DNA of 64,000 nucleotides from Algoriphagus resistens (GCF_001442615.1 NZ_LMXN01000001.1:310001-374000), one strand, 5' to 3'; shown: positions 38,215 to 48,298, counted from the stretch's first letter. Numbers and translations: made by a program. Notes: a model not told the origin generated them from the sequence alone.

Positions 38215-38411
38215 CTGATTAGGTATGATACCAAATTAGAAATCAATTTTACGTAGGCAGTTCTTAAACGGTGAATTTGGGTTACTTTAACAAAAACAAT
38301 CCTAAGGAGTGGTAGGTCTTACCTTTGCATGTCGACTAGCTACTAGTAGTTTCTATGCACTTTCTTTTTCCACTCAATATATTTCCTCAAAACTTTGGAA
38401 GGGGCGTGGGT

Positions 38412-39440
38412 CTACCAACTATAACCGTTCCTACGTTCAAAGCCTATTTCTTCCAGTGAGTTCTTTTTGATCCCGTCCCGGTCAGAGAAGATGGGTTTTG
38501 CTGTTTCCAGGTCATAAAAGCGTGCCCACAGGGGAGGAGCGGCGGGATCAGGAACTACCACGTTGTTCTTTTTCCCATCTTCGTCTATTTCGTTTGCCAG
38601 TCTGATTCCTTCGATTTTGTGGGCTTCTAACCAGTGGACGGCACCATCTATGGAGGCAATGACCTCTTCTGAAGGATCGTCCAACTCCATTAACAACATG
38701 ACAATGCCTGCAGACTCCGAGCCACTGAAAGAGGCAAGCTCATAGGAGCGGGCTTTGGCTGGTGCAAGGGTATTTTCATCATGTTGGGCACACCAGACGG
38801 TAGGGGCTCCATTCACGATAATCTGGGTTTGAAGGATACAAGCTATCCCTGCGTCAAATGATCTTTTGGATTTTGCCATAATTTCCGGAGCCAGTTTCAG
38901 TGCTGAATAAGTTTTGTCTTCTGAAATATCTCTGAGAAACCTCATGATGTTCACCATAGCATCATCATTGTAGGTGATGTGTCCGGAATAAGCGACAGAT
39001 CCTGTTCGAACAGGATAGAACTGCGGCCATCCTCCATTGTCATATTGAGAGATAAAGATGTAATCCAAGCCTTTTTCAAAAGCCTCTTTATAGCGGGCAT
39101 CTGGGGTCTGCCCTAATAGGTTGGCCAGAAATCTCAATTCGGTGATAGTGGCTCCATTATCAAATGTTGCTCCGGTTTTAGATTTAGCGGCTGAAATTTC
39201 AGCCTTTTCTGAGTCGGATAAGTTCTGATGATATCCTTTGTTTTTCTCCCATCCACCGATAGCCTTTTTGGCGAGTAGGACATTTTCGGCTACTGCTTTC
39301 GCCTCCTTCGAACCATACCATTCTTCAGGCATTTTGGTAGCCACCTCCTTCCAACGCATGCTGTGATAGCCGGAATCTTGTGCATGGACAGTTGAAAGTG
39401 TGATTGTTAAAAACAGTACTATAAAGCAGTTGGGCTTCAT
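38412..39440 (-). CDS. Pectate lyase (PL10 / PelA type), secreted
   Basis: Cleaves polygalacturonate by beta-elimination. 342 aa with a signal peptide (…TLSTVHAQ). PL10 features: NGATITELRFLANLLGQTPD, QYDNGGWPQFYPVR, HITYNDDAMVNIMRFLRDI and WCAQHDENTLAPAKARSYEL, with the Asp and Arg of the catalytic site in ITYNDDAM and KARSYELAS. No extra binding domain is present. The next gene upstream on the same strand is 25 bp away, so they form a transcription unit. Confidence 0.9.
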   Translation of the reverse strand: MKPNCFIVLFLTITLSTVHAQDSGYHSMRWKEVATKMPEEWYGSKEAKAVAENVLLAKKAIGGWEKNKGYHQNLSDSEKAEISAAKSKTGATFDNGATITELRFLANLLGQTPDARYKEAFEKGLDYIFISQYDNGGWPQFYPVRTGSVAYSGHITYNDDAMVNIMRFLRDISEDKTYSALKLAPEIMAKSKRSFDAGIACILQTQIIVNGAPTVWCAQHDENTLAPAKARSYELASFSGSESAGIVMLLMELDDPSEEVIASIDGAVHWLEAHKIEGIRLANEIDEDGKKNNVVVPDPAAPPLWARFYDLETAKPIFSDRDGIKKNSLEEIGFERRNGYSW

Positions 39441-39465
39441 GGTTTAGGTTGATGTAAGAAATGTT

Positions 39466-40854
39466 TTATTTTCCTTCAATAATTATCCTACGATAGCTAG
39501 TAAGGTTTGGTGAACCATTGTCTGTCACTTCGCAGATCACATGGATAGTTTTTCCGGAGATATCTTTTGGGAGAGTTAATTTTATGGAATCTGAATTGTC
39601 ATTTGGGATAGAAAAATTGCCTTCATAAGTACCTGCTTCTGGAATAATCCACCATTTAAAACTCAGCTCATCGCCCTGAGAATCATAAGATTTGGAGGCG
39701 TCAAGCATTATGTTTTTACGTTTTTTTGCTTTTACTCTGAGCAGTTCTATTCCCTCATTTTTATTTATGATCACAATGGGATTGCGGTTGCCCTTACCTT
39801 CCTTTGCCCAGTCCATACGTGCCGCGAAATTATTAAAGGTAGCGGGGTAAAAGTAGTCTGAATACTCCCTGGATTTTTCCTTCACAGGTGAGTGATGGTT
39901 ATTGAATGCTGTAGTTTCCTTGTCGGCTGTGATACCTTTTGTGAAATATCCTCCCCAACCAACATGGCTTGGTACCATTGGATCATTGAGCCCATTGGGC
40001 ATAAGGTGCAAAAATGCGGGAGTATCGCCTTCCACTCCAAACTTATACTTGGGATACACATTGCCTAGATTTCCATGGGTTTGGATTTGATTGGCATAGT
40101 TCTCCCAATTACTTTTTCCTGCACCGTTTTGGTATAACCAAGCTACTTCGTCCCAGATAAAAAGCAGATCATCCTCAAACTCCCTTCTCATCCATTGATG
40201 GGAGCTGATTGAATACTCAGTTTTCTGATCCCGGTCTTGATCAGTGATGGTGTAGGTCGGCAGTTTGTGAAGAAATTCCTTTAGTTGGTTTTCATTTCTA
40301 TTCTGTTGAACCTGCCAGATCGCCTGTGCCAACGTATTGGCTCCTCCCCAAACAGTTACCCAAACAGGTCTTTTATCCTTTTCATCTGCAAGTTTGATGA
40401 TCAAATCACTTCCTGCTGAGTCATTTCCCTCACCAATAAATTCATAGCCCCGGTTTTTACTTCCGAACACCGTGATATTTCGCAAGTATTCCGGGCTTGG
40501 CCAATAACCGATATCCTGTTGTGATTCATCAGCATGAAACTCTTTTTGAGCCGACCGCTTAAGGAGATTAGGAAGGTCTTTTTCATAGGCATCAATAGCT
40601 TTATGGACCAACCCCATAAAATCCTCACGGGTTTGGTCCAGACTCCAGCCTGTAGTGAAAATCAAACCTTCTATTTCATACAGATCCGCATGGACAAGCA
40701 GTCTTACAAGGGACTCACTATCGTCTGTTTCCCAAGTAGACACGTCCGTTAATACGACTAATCGAGGTTTTAGCTTGGATTTTTGTTTGTGTTGCTGCGC
40801 AGAAAGAGTATAGGAGAAGATTAAGAGTAGTAGGGAGAGTAATTTGATTTTCAT
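39466..40854 (-). CDS. DUF1593 (nucleoside-hydrolase-like / Sde182) protein, secreted
   Basis: 462 aa from ATG 40854 with a signal peptide (MKIKLLSLLLLIFSYTLSAQ); an upstream in-frame start would spoil it. N-terminal part RLVVLTDVSTWETDDSESLV resembles the nucleoside-hydrolase-like domain of DUF1593 and the C-terminal KKRKNIMLDASKSYDSQGDE is an Ig/PKD-like beta domain. These proteins accompany polysaccharide lyases; substrate unknown. Upstream of and cotranscribed with the pectate lyase gene. Confidence 0.8.
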   Translation of the reverse strand: MKIKLLSLLLLIFSYTLSAQQHKQKSKLKPRLVVLTDVSTWETDDSESLVRLLVHADLYEIEGLIFTTGWSLDQTREDFMGLVHKAIDAYEKDLPNLLKRSAQKEFHADESQQDIGYWPSPEYLRNITVFGSKNRGYEFIGEGNDSAGSDLIIKLADEKDKRPVWVTVWGGANTLAQAIWQVQQNRNENQLKEFLHKLPTYTITDQDRDQKTEYSISSHQWMRREFEDDLLFIWDEVAWLYQNGAGKSNWENYANQIQTHGNLGNVYPKYKFGVEGDTPAFLHLMPNGLNDPMVPSHVGWGGYFTKGITADKETTAFNNHHSPVKEKSREYSDYFYPATFNNFAARMDWAKEGKGNRNPIVIINKNEGIELLRVKAKKRKNIMLDASKSYDSQGDELSFKWWIIPEAGTYEGNFSIPNDNSDSIKLTLPKDISGKTIHVICEVTDNGSPNLTSYRRIIIEGK

Positions 40855-40955
40855 GAATTGGAAATTTGAGTTTATGTAAATACCCAATTGTAAATTTATT
40901 CTCGTATTTGAGGAAAAACTACCTACATTTCTTTTAAAATCTATCGAAATCCTAG

Positions 40956-41789
40956 ATGTTCAATACGTTTGATGAAAATAGAAACGAATTTAAGCCGTAT
41001 GGCTTGACTTGTGAACTATGGTCACCAAGCTTGATGAAAAGGCCAGATCGTCATAACGAAATTGAAATAAATTATTTCCCCGAGGTAGGGATTACTTACC
41101 TTTTTCAAGGAAGAAAAGTAATTGTTCCACCGAAAAAGCTAACGGTATTCTGGGGACTTGTTCCACATCAGATTATAGATTTCAAGCATGCCAAGCCATA
41201 TTATGTCTGTACAGTTCCATTCTCCTTGTTTTTAGAATGGCAACTTGCAGGCCCATTTGTAGAGGGTTTGTTGAAAGGGGATATAGTATTCGAAGAGGCG
41301 GAAGATCACTCGGGTTACGATGAGTTTTTACTTAAAAACTGGCTGAATGATATAAATGGGAATGGCTCCTCAGAAGTTGCCTTGCTGGAAATTCATGCGC
41401 GGATCAGCAGAATGTCTACCAGCATGTTATCATTAGCAAAAAATAAACATTCGAGCATACAAGGCAGTGGAATAAGCCATGTAGAACGTATTGCTATTTT
41501 TATAGCCCAGAATTATTCAACTCCAATTAAAGTATCGGATATAGGTCAGGCAGTGGGCCTGCATCCTGACCATGCCAATGCTATTTTTAAGAAAACCTTT
41601 GGTAGTACCTTAACTGAATATATCACCGAAGAGAGAATTGCCCACGCCCAGCGGAAATTAGTCGTAACAGATCAGAGCATTACAGATATTGTTTTCGATT
41701 GTGGATTTAATTCCATCAGCCGATTTAATGCAGCTTTCCTCAAAATAAACTCCTGTACTCCTAGAGAATACAGGAAGATGTTTAAGTGA
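40956..41789 (+). CDS. AraC-family transcriptional regulator
   Basis: 277 aa. The N-terminal half is a cupin-like sensing domain (GLTCELWSPSLMKRPDRHNE, YLFQGRKVIVPP). The C-terminal about 100 residues contain two helix-turn-helix motifs: IKVSDIGQAVGLHPDHANAI and ITDIVFDCGFNSISRFNAAF, ending TPREYRKMFK. Divergent from the DUF1593/pectate lyase genes with about 100 bp between starts, so it probably controls them in response to a uronate or other sugar. Confidence 0.88.
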   Translation: MFNTFDENRNEFKPYGLTCELWSPSLMKRPDRHNEIEINYFPEVGITYLFQGRKVIVPPKKLTVFWGLVPHQIIDFKHAKPYYVCTVPFSLFLEWQLAGPFVEGLLKGDIVFEEAEDHSGYDEFLLKNWLNDINGNGSSEVALLEIHARISRMSTSMLSLAKNKHSSIQGSGISHVERIAIFIAQNYSTPIKVSDIGQAVGLHPDHANAIFKKTFGSTLTEYITEERIAHAQRKLVVTDQSITDIVFDCGFNSISRFNAAFLKINSCTPREYRKMFK

Positions 41790-41846
41790 AAAATGCCTGA
41801 AATTTCGGCGTGGCATTCTCCTAAATGCTTTTTGAAGTCACACACA

Positions 41847-43268
41847 TCACTTCCAGAAATCAGCATTGTCAATACCTGCATCCTTAGCAATGAAAACCGG
41901 ATCCTTGCCTTCCTTCTTCTGTTTTTTATAATCTGCCCAAGCCAGGAAAGCTGGTTTTCTAAGTAAGATAATGGCAATAATATTCAGCCAGGCCATCAGT
42001 CCTACCCCAATATCTCCCATGGTCCAGGCCAACTCGGCAGTTTTGATGGTTCCGTAGAAAGTGGATAACAAAATTGCAAATCTGAGAACCCATATTCCCC
42101 ATCTGTTTTTGGTCTTTCGGATCAAATAACTAAGGTTGGTCTCAGCTATATAGTAGTAAGCCATAATGGTGGTAAACGCAAAAAACAGTAATGCCACAGC
42201 TACGAAGCCAGCTCCGAGAGAAGGGAATTGGGAAGCGATTGCAAACTGGGTGTATTCTGGCCCAAACGCTACGCCTGGAAGGTTTTCGGCTAAGAAGCCC
42301 CCTTCGGGATTTAATACATTGAATTGACCGGTGAATAGAATCATCAATGCCGTGGCTGTACACACAAAGAGTGTATCCACATATACAGAAAAGGATTGTA
42401 CCAGACCTTGTTTTACAGGATGGCTAACCTCAGCGGCTGCGGCTGCATGTGGGGCAGTTCCCTGGCCGGCTTCGTTGGAGTAAATTCCTCTTTTGACCCC
42501 CCATGCGATCGCCATTCCAAATACGCCTGAGAAAGCTGCTTCCATATTGAATGCTGATTTGAATATCAAAGCAAACACTGCAGGTACTTCAGTGATATTG
42601 AGAGTAATAATCACAACGGCCATTAGAATATAAGCCCCCGCCATAAAAGGAATGACAACTTCGGCTACTTTACTGATTCTTTTTACACCCCCAATAATAA
42701 TCAGGGCCATTAAAGCGGTGACACTGATCCCTGTCCACATGACCGGAATATCGAATGCGTTTGCCATACTGAGGGCAATACTATTGCTTTGTACACCGGG
42801 CATAAAAAGAGCTGTTGCCAGAATAGTCGCAAAGGCAAAGAGCATAGCATACCATTTTTTACCTATTCCCTTTTCGATATAATAAGCCGGGCCACCTCTA
42901 TACTCCCCGTCGTTCACTTCTTTATAGATTTGTCCCAACGTTGATTCTACAAATGCAGAAGAGGCACCAAGAAATGCGATTACCCACATCCAGAAGATAG
43001 CCCCCGGTCCTCCCATGGCGATGGCAGTGGCAACACCTGCTATATTCCCGGTACCTACTCTCCCTGAGATCGCAATAGCGAATGCCTGGAAGGAGGAAAC
43101 CCCTTTATCGGAAGATTCACCTTTGAATAAGAGCCGGATCATTTCTTTCAGGTAAGTGACCTGAAGAAATTTGGTGGCGAAGGAAAAATAAACTCCGGCC
43201 GCCAGGCAAAGAAAAATCAGTGCATTACTCCAAACAACCGCGTTAATAGCATCTACTATCTCTTTCAT
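41847..43268 (-). CDS. Alanine/glycine:cation symporter (AGCS family)
   Basis: 473-aa inner-membrane transporter coupling amino acid import to Na+ or H+. Eleven or more hydrophobic segments; family motifs AISGRVGTGNIAGVATAIAM, EYRGGPAYYIEKGIGKKWYA, and KRGIYSNEAGQGTAPHAAAA. The start codon ATG at 43268 is abutted by copy E of the interspersed repeat. Its convergent neighbour is the AraC gene; the stops are 58 bp apart. Confidence 0.92.
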   Translation of the reverse strand: MKEIVDAINAVVWSNALIFLCLAAGVYFSFATKFLQVTYLKEMIRLLFKGESSDKGVSSFQAFAIAISGRVGTGNIAGVATAIAMGGPGAIFWMWVIAFLGASSAFVESTLGQIYKEVNDGEYRGGPAYYIEKGIGKKWYAMLFAFATILATALFMPGVQSNSIALSMANAFDIPVMWTGISVTALMALIIIGGVKRISKVAEVVIPFMAGAYILMAVVIITLNITEVPAVFALIFKSAFNMEAAFSGVFGMAIAWGVKRGIYSNEAGQGTAPHAAAAAEVSHPVKQGLVQSFSVYVDTLFVCTATALMILFTGQFNVLNPEGGFLAENLPGVAFGPEYTQFAIASQFPSLGAGFVAVALLFFAFTTIMAYYYIAETNLSYLIRKTKNRWGIWVLRFAILLSTFYGTIKTAELAWTMGDIGVGLMAWLNIIAIILLRKPAFLAWADYKKQKKEGKDPVFIAKDAGIDNADFWK

Positions 43269-43361
43269 ATGATTATAATTTGTCTTTTAAAAGCCATATG
43301 GAATCTTGCATGGTTGATAATCATCCCCGTGTGACTCTGGGGTATGCTCGATTTCATATAA
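43263..43361 (+). repeat. Interspersed ~95-bp repeat, copy E (upstream of AGCS symporter)
   Basis: CATATGATTATAATTTGTCT, CCATATGGAATCTTGCATGG, TTGATAATCATCCCCGTGTG and GTATGCTCGATTTCATATAA. The leftmost CAT encodes the symporter start. Same orientation as all other copies. Confidence 0.86.
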
Positions 43362-43605
43362 TTGGTTTAAAACTTAGAATTCTTGAAAATATGTTTAATC
43401 TGGGTTCATAATTAGCCCGAAGAAAGTAAAAATTTAGCGGTTATTGCAGAAGAATCATTTTAAATGGGCTTAATTCCTGATCGGTTGCCTTTGAATATTA
43501 GGGTATATTGGAAAAAGCTTACTTTTTATCCATATTATTAAGCCTATGATCTAATCAGTGAATTTTTCCCAACTTAACTATCAATCCCAAATGCCATCTT
43601 GCTCT

Positions 43606-45417
43606 ATGATCAGAAAAAACATCCTACTTGTAGCAGTTTTTTTTGTGTTTGTTTTTGAAAGCCATGGACAAAAAACCATTCCTACCCTGTTTGTACCCAC
43701 CATAGAGAAGCAGGTGAAGAGTGAGCTTCTCCAGGGTTTGGAAAAGAGATTTTTAGCAACTTGTGATCAAATAGCGGAATTGCCACCACCACCCCGCCAA
43801 CAGGTGGGCCGAAGACTCTTGGAAGTAAGCAGAACGTACTTAAAGCGGATCACTTACCTTGCCTATGCGTATCAATTGACCGGAGATGAAAAATACCTAC
43901 AGGCATCCGAGAAATATTTGCTGGCGGCAGCTGAATTTTCAGATTGGAATCCATCACATTTTCTTGATGTAGCAGAGATGACTATGGCTATGGGCCTGGG
44001 ATATGATTGGACGAAGGATGATTTATCGCCTGAATCCGCTCTTAAGATTAGAGAGGCTATAGTAGAAAAGGGATTAAAGCCATCAATTGATGAGAAGATA
44101 AATTGGTGGATTAACACGACTAATAACTGGAACCAAGTCTGTCATGCATCTATGGCAGTAGGCGCTTGGGCGGTTGAAAGGGAAAACCCGGAATTTTCGA
44201 AAATGATAATTGATAGGGCTAAAGAAAAAATCCGAATTCCAGAAGGACAATATGATCCTGATGGAGTTTATCCGGAGGGCACTTCTTATTGGGAATATGG
44301 AACAAGCTTTAATGTACTGTTTGTGGATGCCTATCAAAAGAAATATCCAGACAGCATTTTAGAAACTTCCAATGGCTTGATGAAAACAGGGGAGTATTTC
44401 TTGCATGCTCATGGGCCTGCTGGCAGTTTCAATTATTCAGATTCCAGACAAAATGAGGTGATTTCTGCGGCCATGTTTTGGTTTGCCTCTAAATCCAAAG
44501 ACCTCTCGCTCATATACAATCAGGTGCCCCTTGTACAAAAAATAGTTACAGGTGAGGATAGCCTTGATGCAGAAACCAGTGAAGGCCGATTTTATGCATT
44601 TTTATTGATTTGGCTTTCAGAATTGAAAAACGTGTCCGCAGTAGCTCCTGAAGTAACTTCATGGGTTGGCGGCGGTGAGAATCCGGTAAGTTTCCTAAGA
44701 TCAGGCTGGAAAAGAGATGATATTTACCTAGGTAATAAGGCTGGATCCCCAAGTATTAGCCATGGGCACATGGACATAGGAAGCTTTGTGATGGATGCTG
44801 CTGGTGTCCGCTGGGCGATAGATCTTGGAATGAATAATTACAATGACCTGGAAACTTCAGGAGTGGACATATGGGATAAATCGCCTAATGGTGACCGATG
44901 GAAAGTTTTTCGCTATAATAATTTCTCACACAATACTTTAGTCGTAGATAGCTCATTTCAGGATGTGGATTCAGATGCCAAAATACTAAAAGTAATTGAT
45001 CGCAAGAAGCTGAAATCGAGCAAAATGGATATCAGTTCTGCCTATAAAACTTCGCTTACCTCAGCCTTGCGTACCACAGAGATCAAAAAGAACAAGGAAG
45101 TGGAAATAAGGGATGAAATTCAAAACAATGGGCAGAGATCAAGTGTGCGCTGGGGAATGATGACCTATGACGATATTGTGCTGGTAGACAATTCCACGGC
45201 AATTATTTCTCATGATGAAAAGCGGTTGGTTATTAAAATTGTTTCACCTAAGAATTCCAAACTTAAGATTTATCCAGCTACACCAATGATGCCAGGTGAG
45301 GAAGCAAATGAGGGGTTTGCGATGATTGGATTTGAAACAGGGCTTCAGCCAAATGAGTCTGCAAAACTCGAAGTAACCATGAATGTGATACAAATTGACC
45401 TGAAATATATTCATTGA
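43606..45417 (+). CDS. Heparinase II/III-like polysaccharide lyase, secreted
   Basis: 603 aa from ATG 43606 (MIRKNILLVAVFFVFVFESH, signal peptide; the upstream open frame uses GTG and gives no signal). The alpha-barrel half contains TNNWNQVCHASMAVGAWAVE, with a conserved Asn/His region, and DPDGVYPEGTSYWEYGTSFN; the C-terminal beta half has SPSISHGHMDIGSFVMDAAG, a signature of heparinase II/III and alginate lyase-type enzymes (PL12/15/17/21). Substrate is probably an acidic saccharide; which one is unknown. The AraC/pectate lyase neighbourhood suggests uronate polymers. Confidence 0.8.
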   Translation: MIRKNILLVAVFFVFVFESHGQKTIPTLFVPTIEKQVKSELLQGLEKRFLATCDQIAELPPPPRQQVGRRLLEVSRTYLKRITYLAYAYQLTGDEKYLQASEKYLLAAAEFSDWNPSHFLDVAEMTMAMGLGYDWTKDDLSPESALKIREAIVEKGLKPSIDEKINWWINTTNNWNQVCHASMAVGAWAVERENPEFSKMIIDRAKEKIRIPEGQYDPDGVYPEGTSYWEYGTSFNVLFVDAYQKKYPDSILETSNGLMKTGEYFLHAHGPAGSFNYSDSRQNEVISAAMFWFASKSKDLSLIYNQVPLVQKIVTGEDSLDAETSEGRFYAFLLIWLSELKNVSAVAPEVTSWVGGGENPVSFLRSGWKRDDIYLGNKAGSPSISHGHMDIGSFVMDAAGVRWAIDLGMNNYNDLETSGVDIWDKSPNGDRWKVFRYNNFSHNTLVVDSSFQDVDSDAKILKVIDRKKLKSSKMDISSAYKTSLTSALRTTEIKKNKEVEIRDEIQNNGQRSSVRWGMMTYDDIVLVDNSTAIISHDEKRLVIKIVSPKNSKLKIYPATPMMPGEEANEGFAMIGFETGLQPNESAKLEVTMNVIQIDLKYIH

Positions 45418-45770
45418 TCGTATTCGATCAACTCAAATCTGTTTCCCCAAGGATCCCGGAAGAAGCAGCGATCACGACCGTCTATTTTTGATGAATAACT
45501 GATTTCTATAGTTTCTTTTTCCAAAAACACCTTAGCTTCTTCCAAGTCGGTGACCTCGAAGGCAGCGTGCCTGGCTGAAGTGCTTTGATGTCCTTCTTCT
45601 TCACGGACATGTAGTTCTATAGCACCAAGCTGGATCCAGATAGCGCCGTGGGGATGTGTTCCTGGAATTTCCTTGAGCAATAATTTTTCGATATAAAACT
45701 GTCTGGCTTCTTTTCGTGAATTGGGAGGGATGGTGATCAGCACATGGTCTAAGCGTTTAATAGCTATCAT
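45411..45770 (-). CDS. VOC/glyoxalase-fold protein
   Basis: 119 aa, single vicinal-oxygen-chelate domain: RLDHVLITIPPNSRKEARQF (metal His), ELHVREEEGHQSTSARHAAF and FRDPWGNRFELIEYD with the C-terminal Glu. It could be a metal-dependent lyase, dioxygenase or binding protein. The 3' end overlaps the heparinase-like gene by 7 bp on the opposite strand. Confidence 0.82.
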   Translation of the reverse strand: MIAIKRLDHVLITIPPNSRKEARQFYIEKLLLKEIPGTHPHGAIWIQLGAIELHVREEEGHQSTSARHAAFEVTDLEEAKVFLEKETIEISYSSKIDGRDRCFFRDPWGNRFELIEYDQ

Positions 45771-46037
45771 ACATTTTTTTATTTAAAGGTAGGCAAATCG
45801 AATGTTCTGGTAAAACTGTTTGGGTAACAGGAAAGATTTTTAAAAATATTTGGCTATAATGACATCTTTAAATTTAATGGGCCTGCTAATGGAGGGAAGC
45901 CTGCATTTTCAAGAGCTACCTGAAATAGTGAAAATTAAAATAGGTTTATCAACTCATTTTATTAAATCATATATCCTAGCTTAATCTTTCTCTTGACTAG
46001 AACTTTAACATAACATAAACCATAAATACCTAATATC
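45771..46037. other. Intergenic region upstream of the Tat-exported oxidoreductase
   Basis: About 267 bp with no gene. It presumably carries divergent promoters for the VOC and Gfo/Idh genes; no clear motif. Confidence 0.4.
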
Positions 46038-47381
46038 ATGAGTAAAGAATCATCTAGAAGGACCTTCATTAAGAAAACGGCTATAGCCGGTTCTGCAGCA
46101 ATGGTCCTGCCTACTTTTATCCCAGCTTCAGCATTCGGGGCAAATGACAGAATCAACGCGGCTGTTCTAGGCATCAATGGCCGAGGTAAAAGTCATATAC
46201 AGGGGTTTATGGCACAGAAAGATGTTCAGGTTACCACGCTGTGTGATCCGGATATGAATCTTCTGACTGCAGGACAAAAAGCGTTTAAGGAGAAATACGG
46301 AAGCGAGATAGCACTGGAGCAGGATCTTAGAAAAGTATTTGACAATAAAGACATTGATGTGGTAAGTCTGGCCACGCCAAATCACTGGCATGCTTTGGCG
46401 ACCATTTGGGCATGTCAGGCCGGCAAGGACGTATATGTAGAGAAACCGGGTTCACACAATATATCAGAAGGCCGTAAGATGATAGAGGCGGCGGAGAAAT
46501 ATGACAGAATCGTTCAGCACGGTGTACAGCTTCGCAGCTCTCCTGCAGTTCAGGAGGCAATTCAACTGATGCGGGACGGTTATATAGGAAGAGTATATAT
46601 GGCTCGGGGTCTGGTGTTTAGAATGAGAGGGGATATTGGCATTAAGGGTACATCTCCCGTGCCAGAGGGATTGGATTACGACTTGTGGACAGGCCCAGCT
46701 CCCAAGGTTCCGTTTACCCATGATCTGGTGCATTACAACTGGCATTGGCATTGGGATTATGGCAATGGGGATGTAGGAAACCAGGGTATTCATGAGACAG
46801 ACCTCTGCATGTGGGGGCTCGACGTGGGATTTCCTACCAAAATCACTTCCATGGGAGGTAAGTACCTGTGGAATGACAGTAAGGAGGTTCCTGAAGTTTT
46901 GACATCTATCTATAACTATCCGGAAGAAAATAAAATCATCCAATTTGAGGTGAGACCTTGGTATACCAATGCAGAAGATGGTGCCACCGTGGGTAATATA
47001 TTCTATGGGGACAAGGGATACCTGGTCGTAGATGGTTATGACAAGTACAAGACCTTTTTGGGAAATGACCGTACACCTGGCAAATCAGGGGATGATGGTG
47101 GTGAAGCTGCTTCTGGCATGGACAGGGGAGCCGGCGGAACAGATGGCCACTTTACCAACTTTATTGAGGCAGTCAGGAAGCATGACAAATCCATCCTTAA
47201 TGGACCTGTGGAGACAGCTCATTTATCTTCAGGATTGGCCCATCTTGGAAACATAGCCTATAGGCTTGGAAGAGTTTTGGATTTTGATCCGAAATCAGAA
47301 ACTTTTGTCAATGACTCCGAAGCTGACGCGATGCTGACCCGTGACTATAGAGCGGGATTTGAGGTTCCGAAAGTGGTGTAG
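46038..47381 (+). CDS. Gfo/Idh/MocA oxidoreductase with Tat signal
   Basis: 447 aa. N-terminal Tat signal SRRTFIKKTAIAGSAAMVLP, so exported folded to the periplasm. Rossmann part AAVLGINGRGKSHIQGFMAQ; cofactor/substrate region LATPNHWHALATIWACQAGK, DVYVEKPGSHNISEGRKM. His-rich HYNWHWHWDYGNGDVGNQGI followed by HETDLCMWGL corresponds to the active site. Typical of secreted Bacteroidota Gfo/Idh proteins that modify glycosides; it may act on the sugars freed by the neighbouring lyases. The function is inferred. Confidence 0.86.
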   Translation: MSKESSRRTFIKKTAIAGSAAMVLPTFIPASAFGANDRINAAVLGINGRGKSHIQGFMAQKDVQVTTLCDPDMNLLTAGQKAFKEKYGSEIALEQDLRKVFDNKDIDVVSLATPNHWHALATIWACQAGKDVYVEKPGSHNISEGRKMIEAAEKYDRIVQHGVQLRSSPAVQEAIQLMRDGYIGRVYMARGLVFRMRGDIGIKGTSPVPEGLDYDLWTGPAPKVPFTHDLVHYNWHWHWDYGNGDVGNQGIHETDLCMWGLDVGFPTKITSMGGKYLWNDSKEVPEVLTSIYNYPEENKIIQFEVRPWYTNAEDGATVGNIFYGDKGYLVVDGYDKYKTFLGNDRTPGKSGDDGGEAASGMDRGAGGTDGHFTNFIEAVRKHDKSILNGPVETAHLSSGLAHLGNIAYRLGRVLDFDPKSETFVNDSEADAMLTRDYRAGFEVPKVV

Positions 47382-47472
47382 ATAGCGGCATCCAGCAAGA
47401 AAGAGATGGTAGTAAAATTGAAAATAAACAGCTGGTCATTTCTCAATAAGAGGGACTGGATAAAATTAGATG

Positions 47473-47504
47473 GCATCGGGTTTCTGCCCGATGCTGTTTT
47501 TTTT
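47473..47504 (+). terminator. Terminator after the Gfo/Idh gene
   Basis: 8-bp stem GCATCGGG / CCCGATGC with a 6-nt loop and TGTTTTTTTT, about 90 bp past the stop. Confidence 0.88.
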
Positions 47505-47640
47505 AAGTTCTTGCTGACAGGGTTGTTTTTAGAACAGGTTGAGAGGCTGACTAATCGAGAAGCTTTCTTCTAAAAAGATGTCTGTTCTCCACATATTGAG
47601 TAATTTTTGACACTGATTTTTTCAGGAAAAATCTGATGTA

Positions 47641-47674
47641 CCAGCTTAATTACAAATGTAAGCTGGTTTTTAAT
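47641..47674 (+). terminator. Second hairpin with T-run before a hypothetical gene
   Basis: Stem CCAGCTTA / TAAGCTGG (8 bp, 10-nt loop) followed by TTTTTAAT. It could terminate read-through or act as a leader hairpin for the gene at 47759. The rest of the gap 47382-47758 has no gene. Confidence 0.5.
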
Positions 47675-47758
47675 TTGGCGAATTTTTTGAAACTGTACCA
47701 GTATAGACTACACAAAAGGTAAGTTTTGCAAGTTCTTAAATCCAAAATTTTTGCATCA

Positions 47759-48298
47759 ATGAAACTAGATCCAATCTCCTCAGAAACTTCTGTTTTAAAA
47801 CCCGCATCGAAAAAGATCATGTGGTTTCCTGTAAGGAACAGAAAGGAAGTAAATGCTATAATCGCCAGACTTAAATCCGAACATGTGCAGTCTTTACGGG
47901 TTGGTATTGATTGCGCTGAATTTAATACCAAAAAAGGGCAAAAATGGTATGATTGGCTTTTGCCTACGTTGGCTGAGAATTTTGACCTTGAACTTTGCTT
48001 TGATAATTACCTGCTGACTCCCGGGCGTCCACTTGCTCAAAAGCATGGTTTACCTGAGATAGTTGAGCATTTTATCCATAAGCACGGGAAGTATTTTACC
48101 ACGGTGGAATTATGGAGAAATCATTCTGCCAATGTTGAAAAGGAACCCCGTGAAAATATTTTTGCTGAAGACGTGGTTTTTGCAGCCACATGGGCCAAGC
48201 ATCTGGGCAAAAAAGTTGTGCTTGGAAAAATACAGGTGGTAGATTTTGAATGGATTAATCAATTGGTTTCCTCCCGGTTTCTTAAAACTACTGCCTAG
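47759..48298 (+). CDS. Truncated TIM-barrel protein resembling a beta-xylosidase-like domain
   Basis: 179 aa from ATG 47759. It reads VGIDCAEFNTKKGQKWYDWL, LPTLAENFDLELCFDNYLLT and FTTVELWRNHSANVEKEPRE, NIFAEDVVFAATWAKHLGKK. The order of elements matches the N-terminal sugar-hydrolase-like barrel that precedes an epimerase in some large bifunctional proteins, but the catalytic Asn-Glu-Pro position is replaced by Arg-Asn-His and the chain ends at the middle of the barrel. Either a truncated relative or a divergent small protein. There is no signal peptide. Confidence 0.45.
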   Translation: MKLDPISSETSVLKPASKKIMWFPVRNRKEVNAIIARLKSEHVQSLRVGIDCAEFNTKKGQKWYDWLLPTLAENFDLELCFDNYLLTPGRPLAQKHGLPEIVEHFIHKHGKYFTTVELWRNHSANVEKEPRENIFAEDVVFAATWAKHLGKKVVLGKIQVVDFEWINQLVSSRFLKTTA

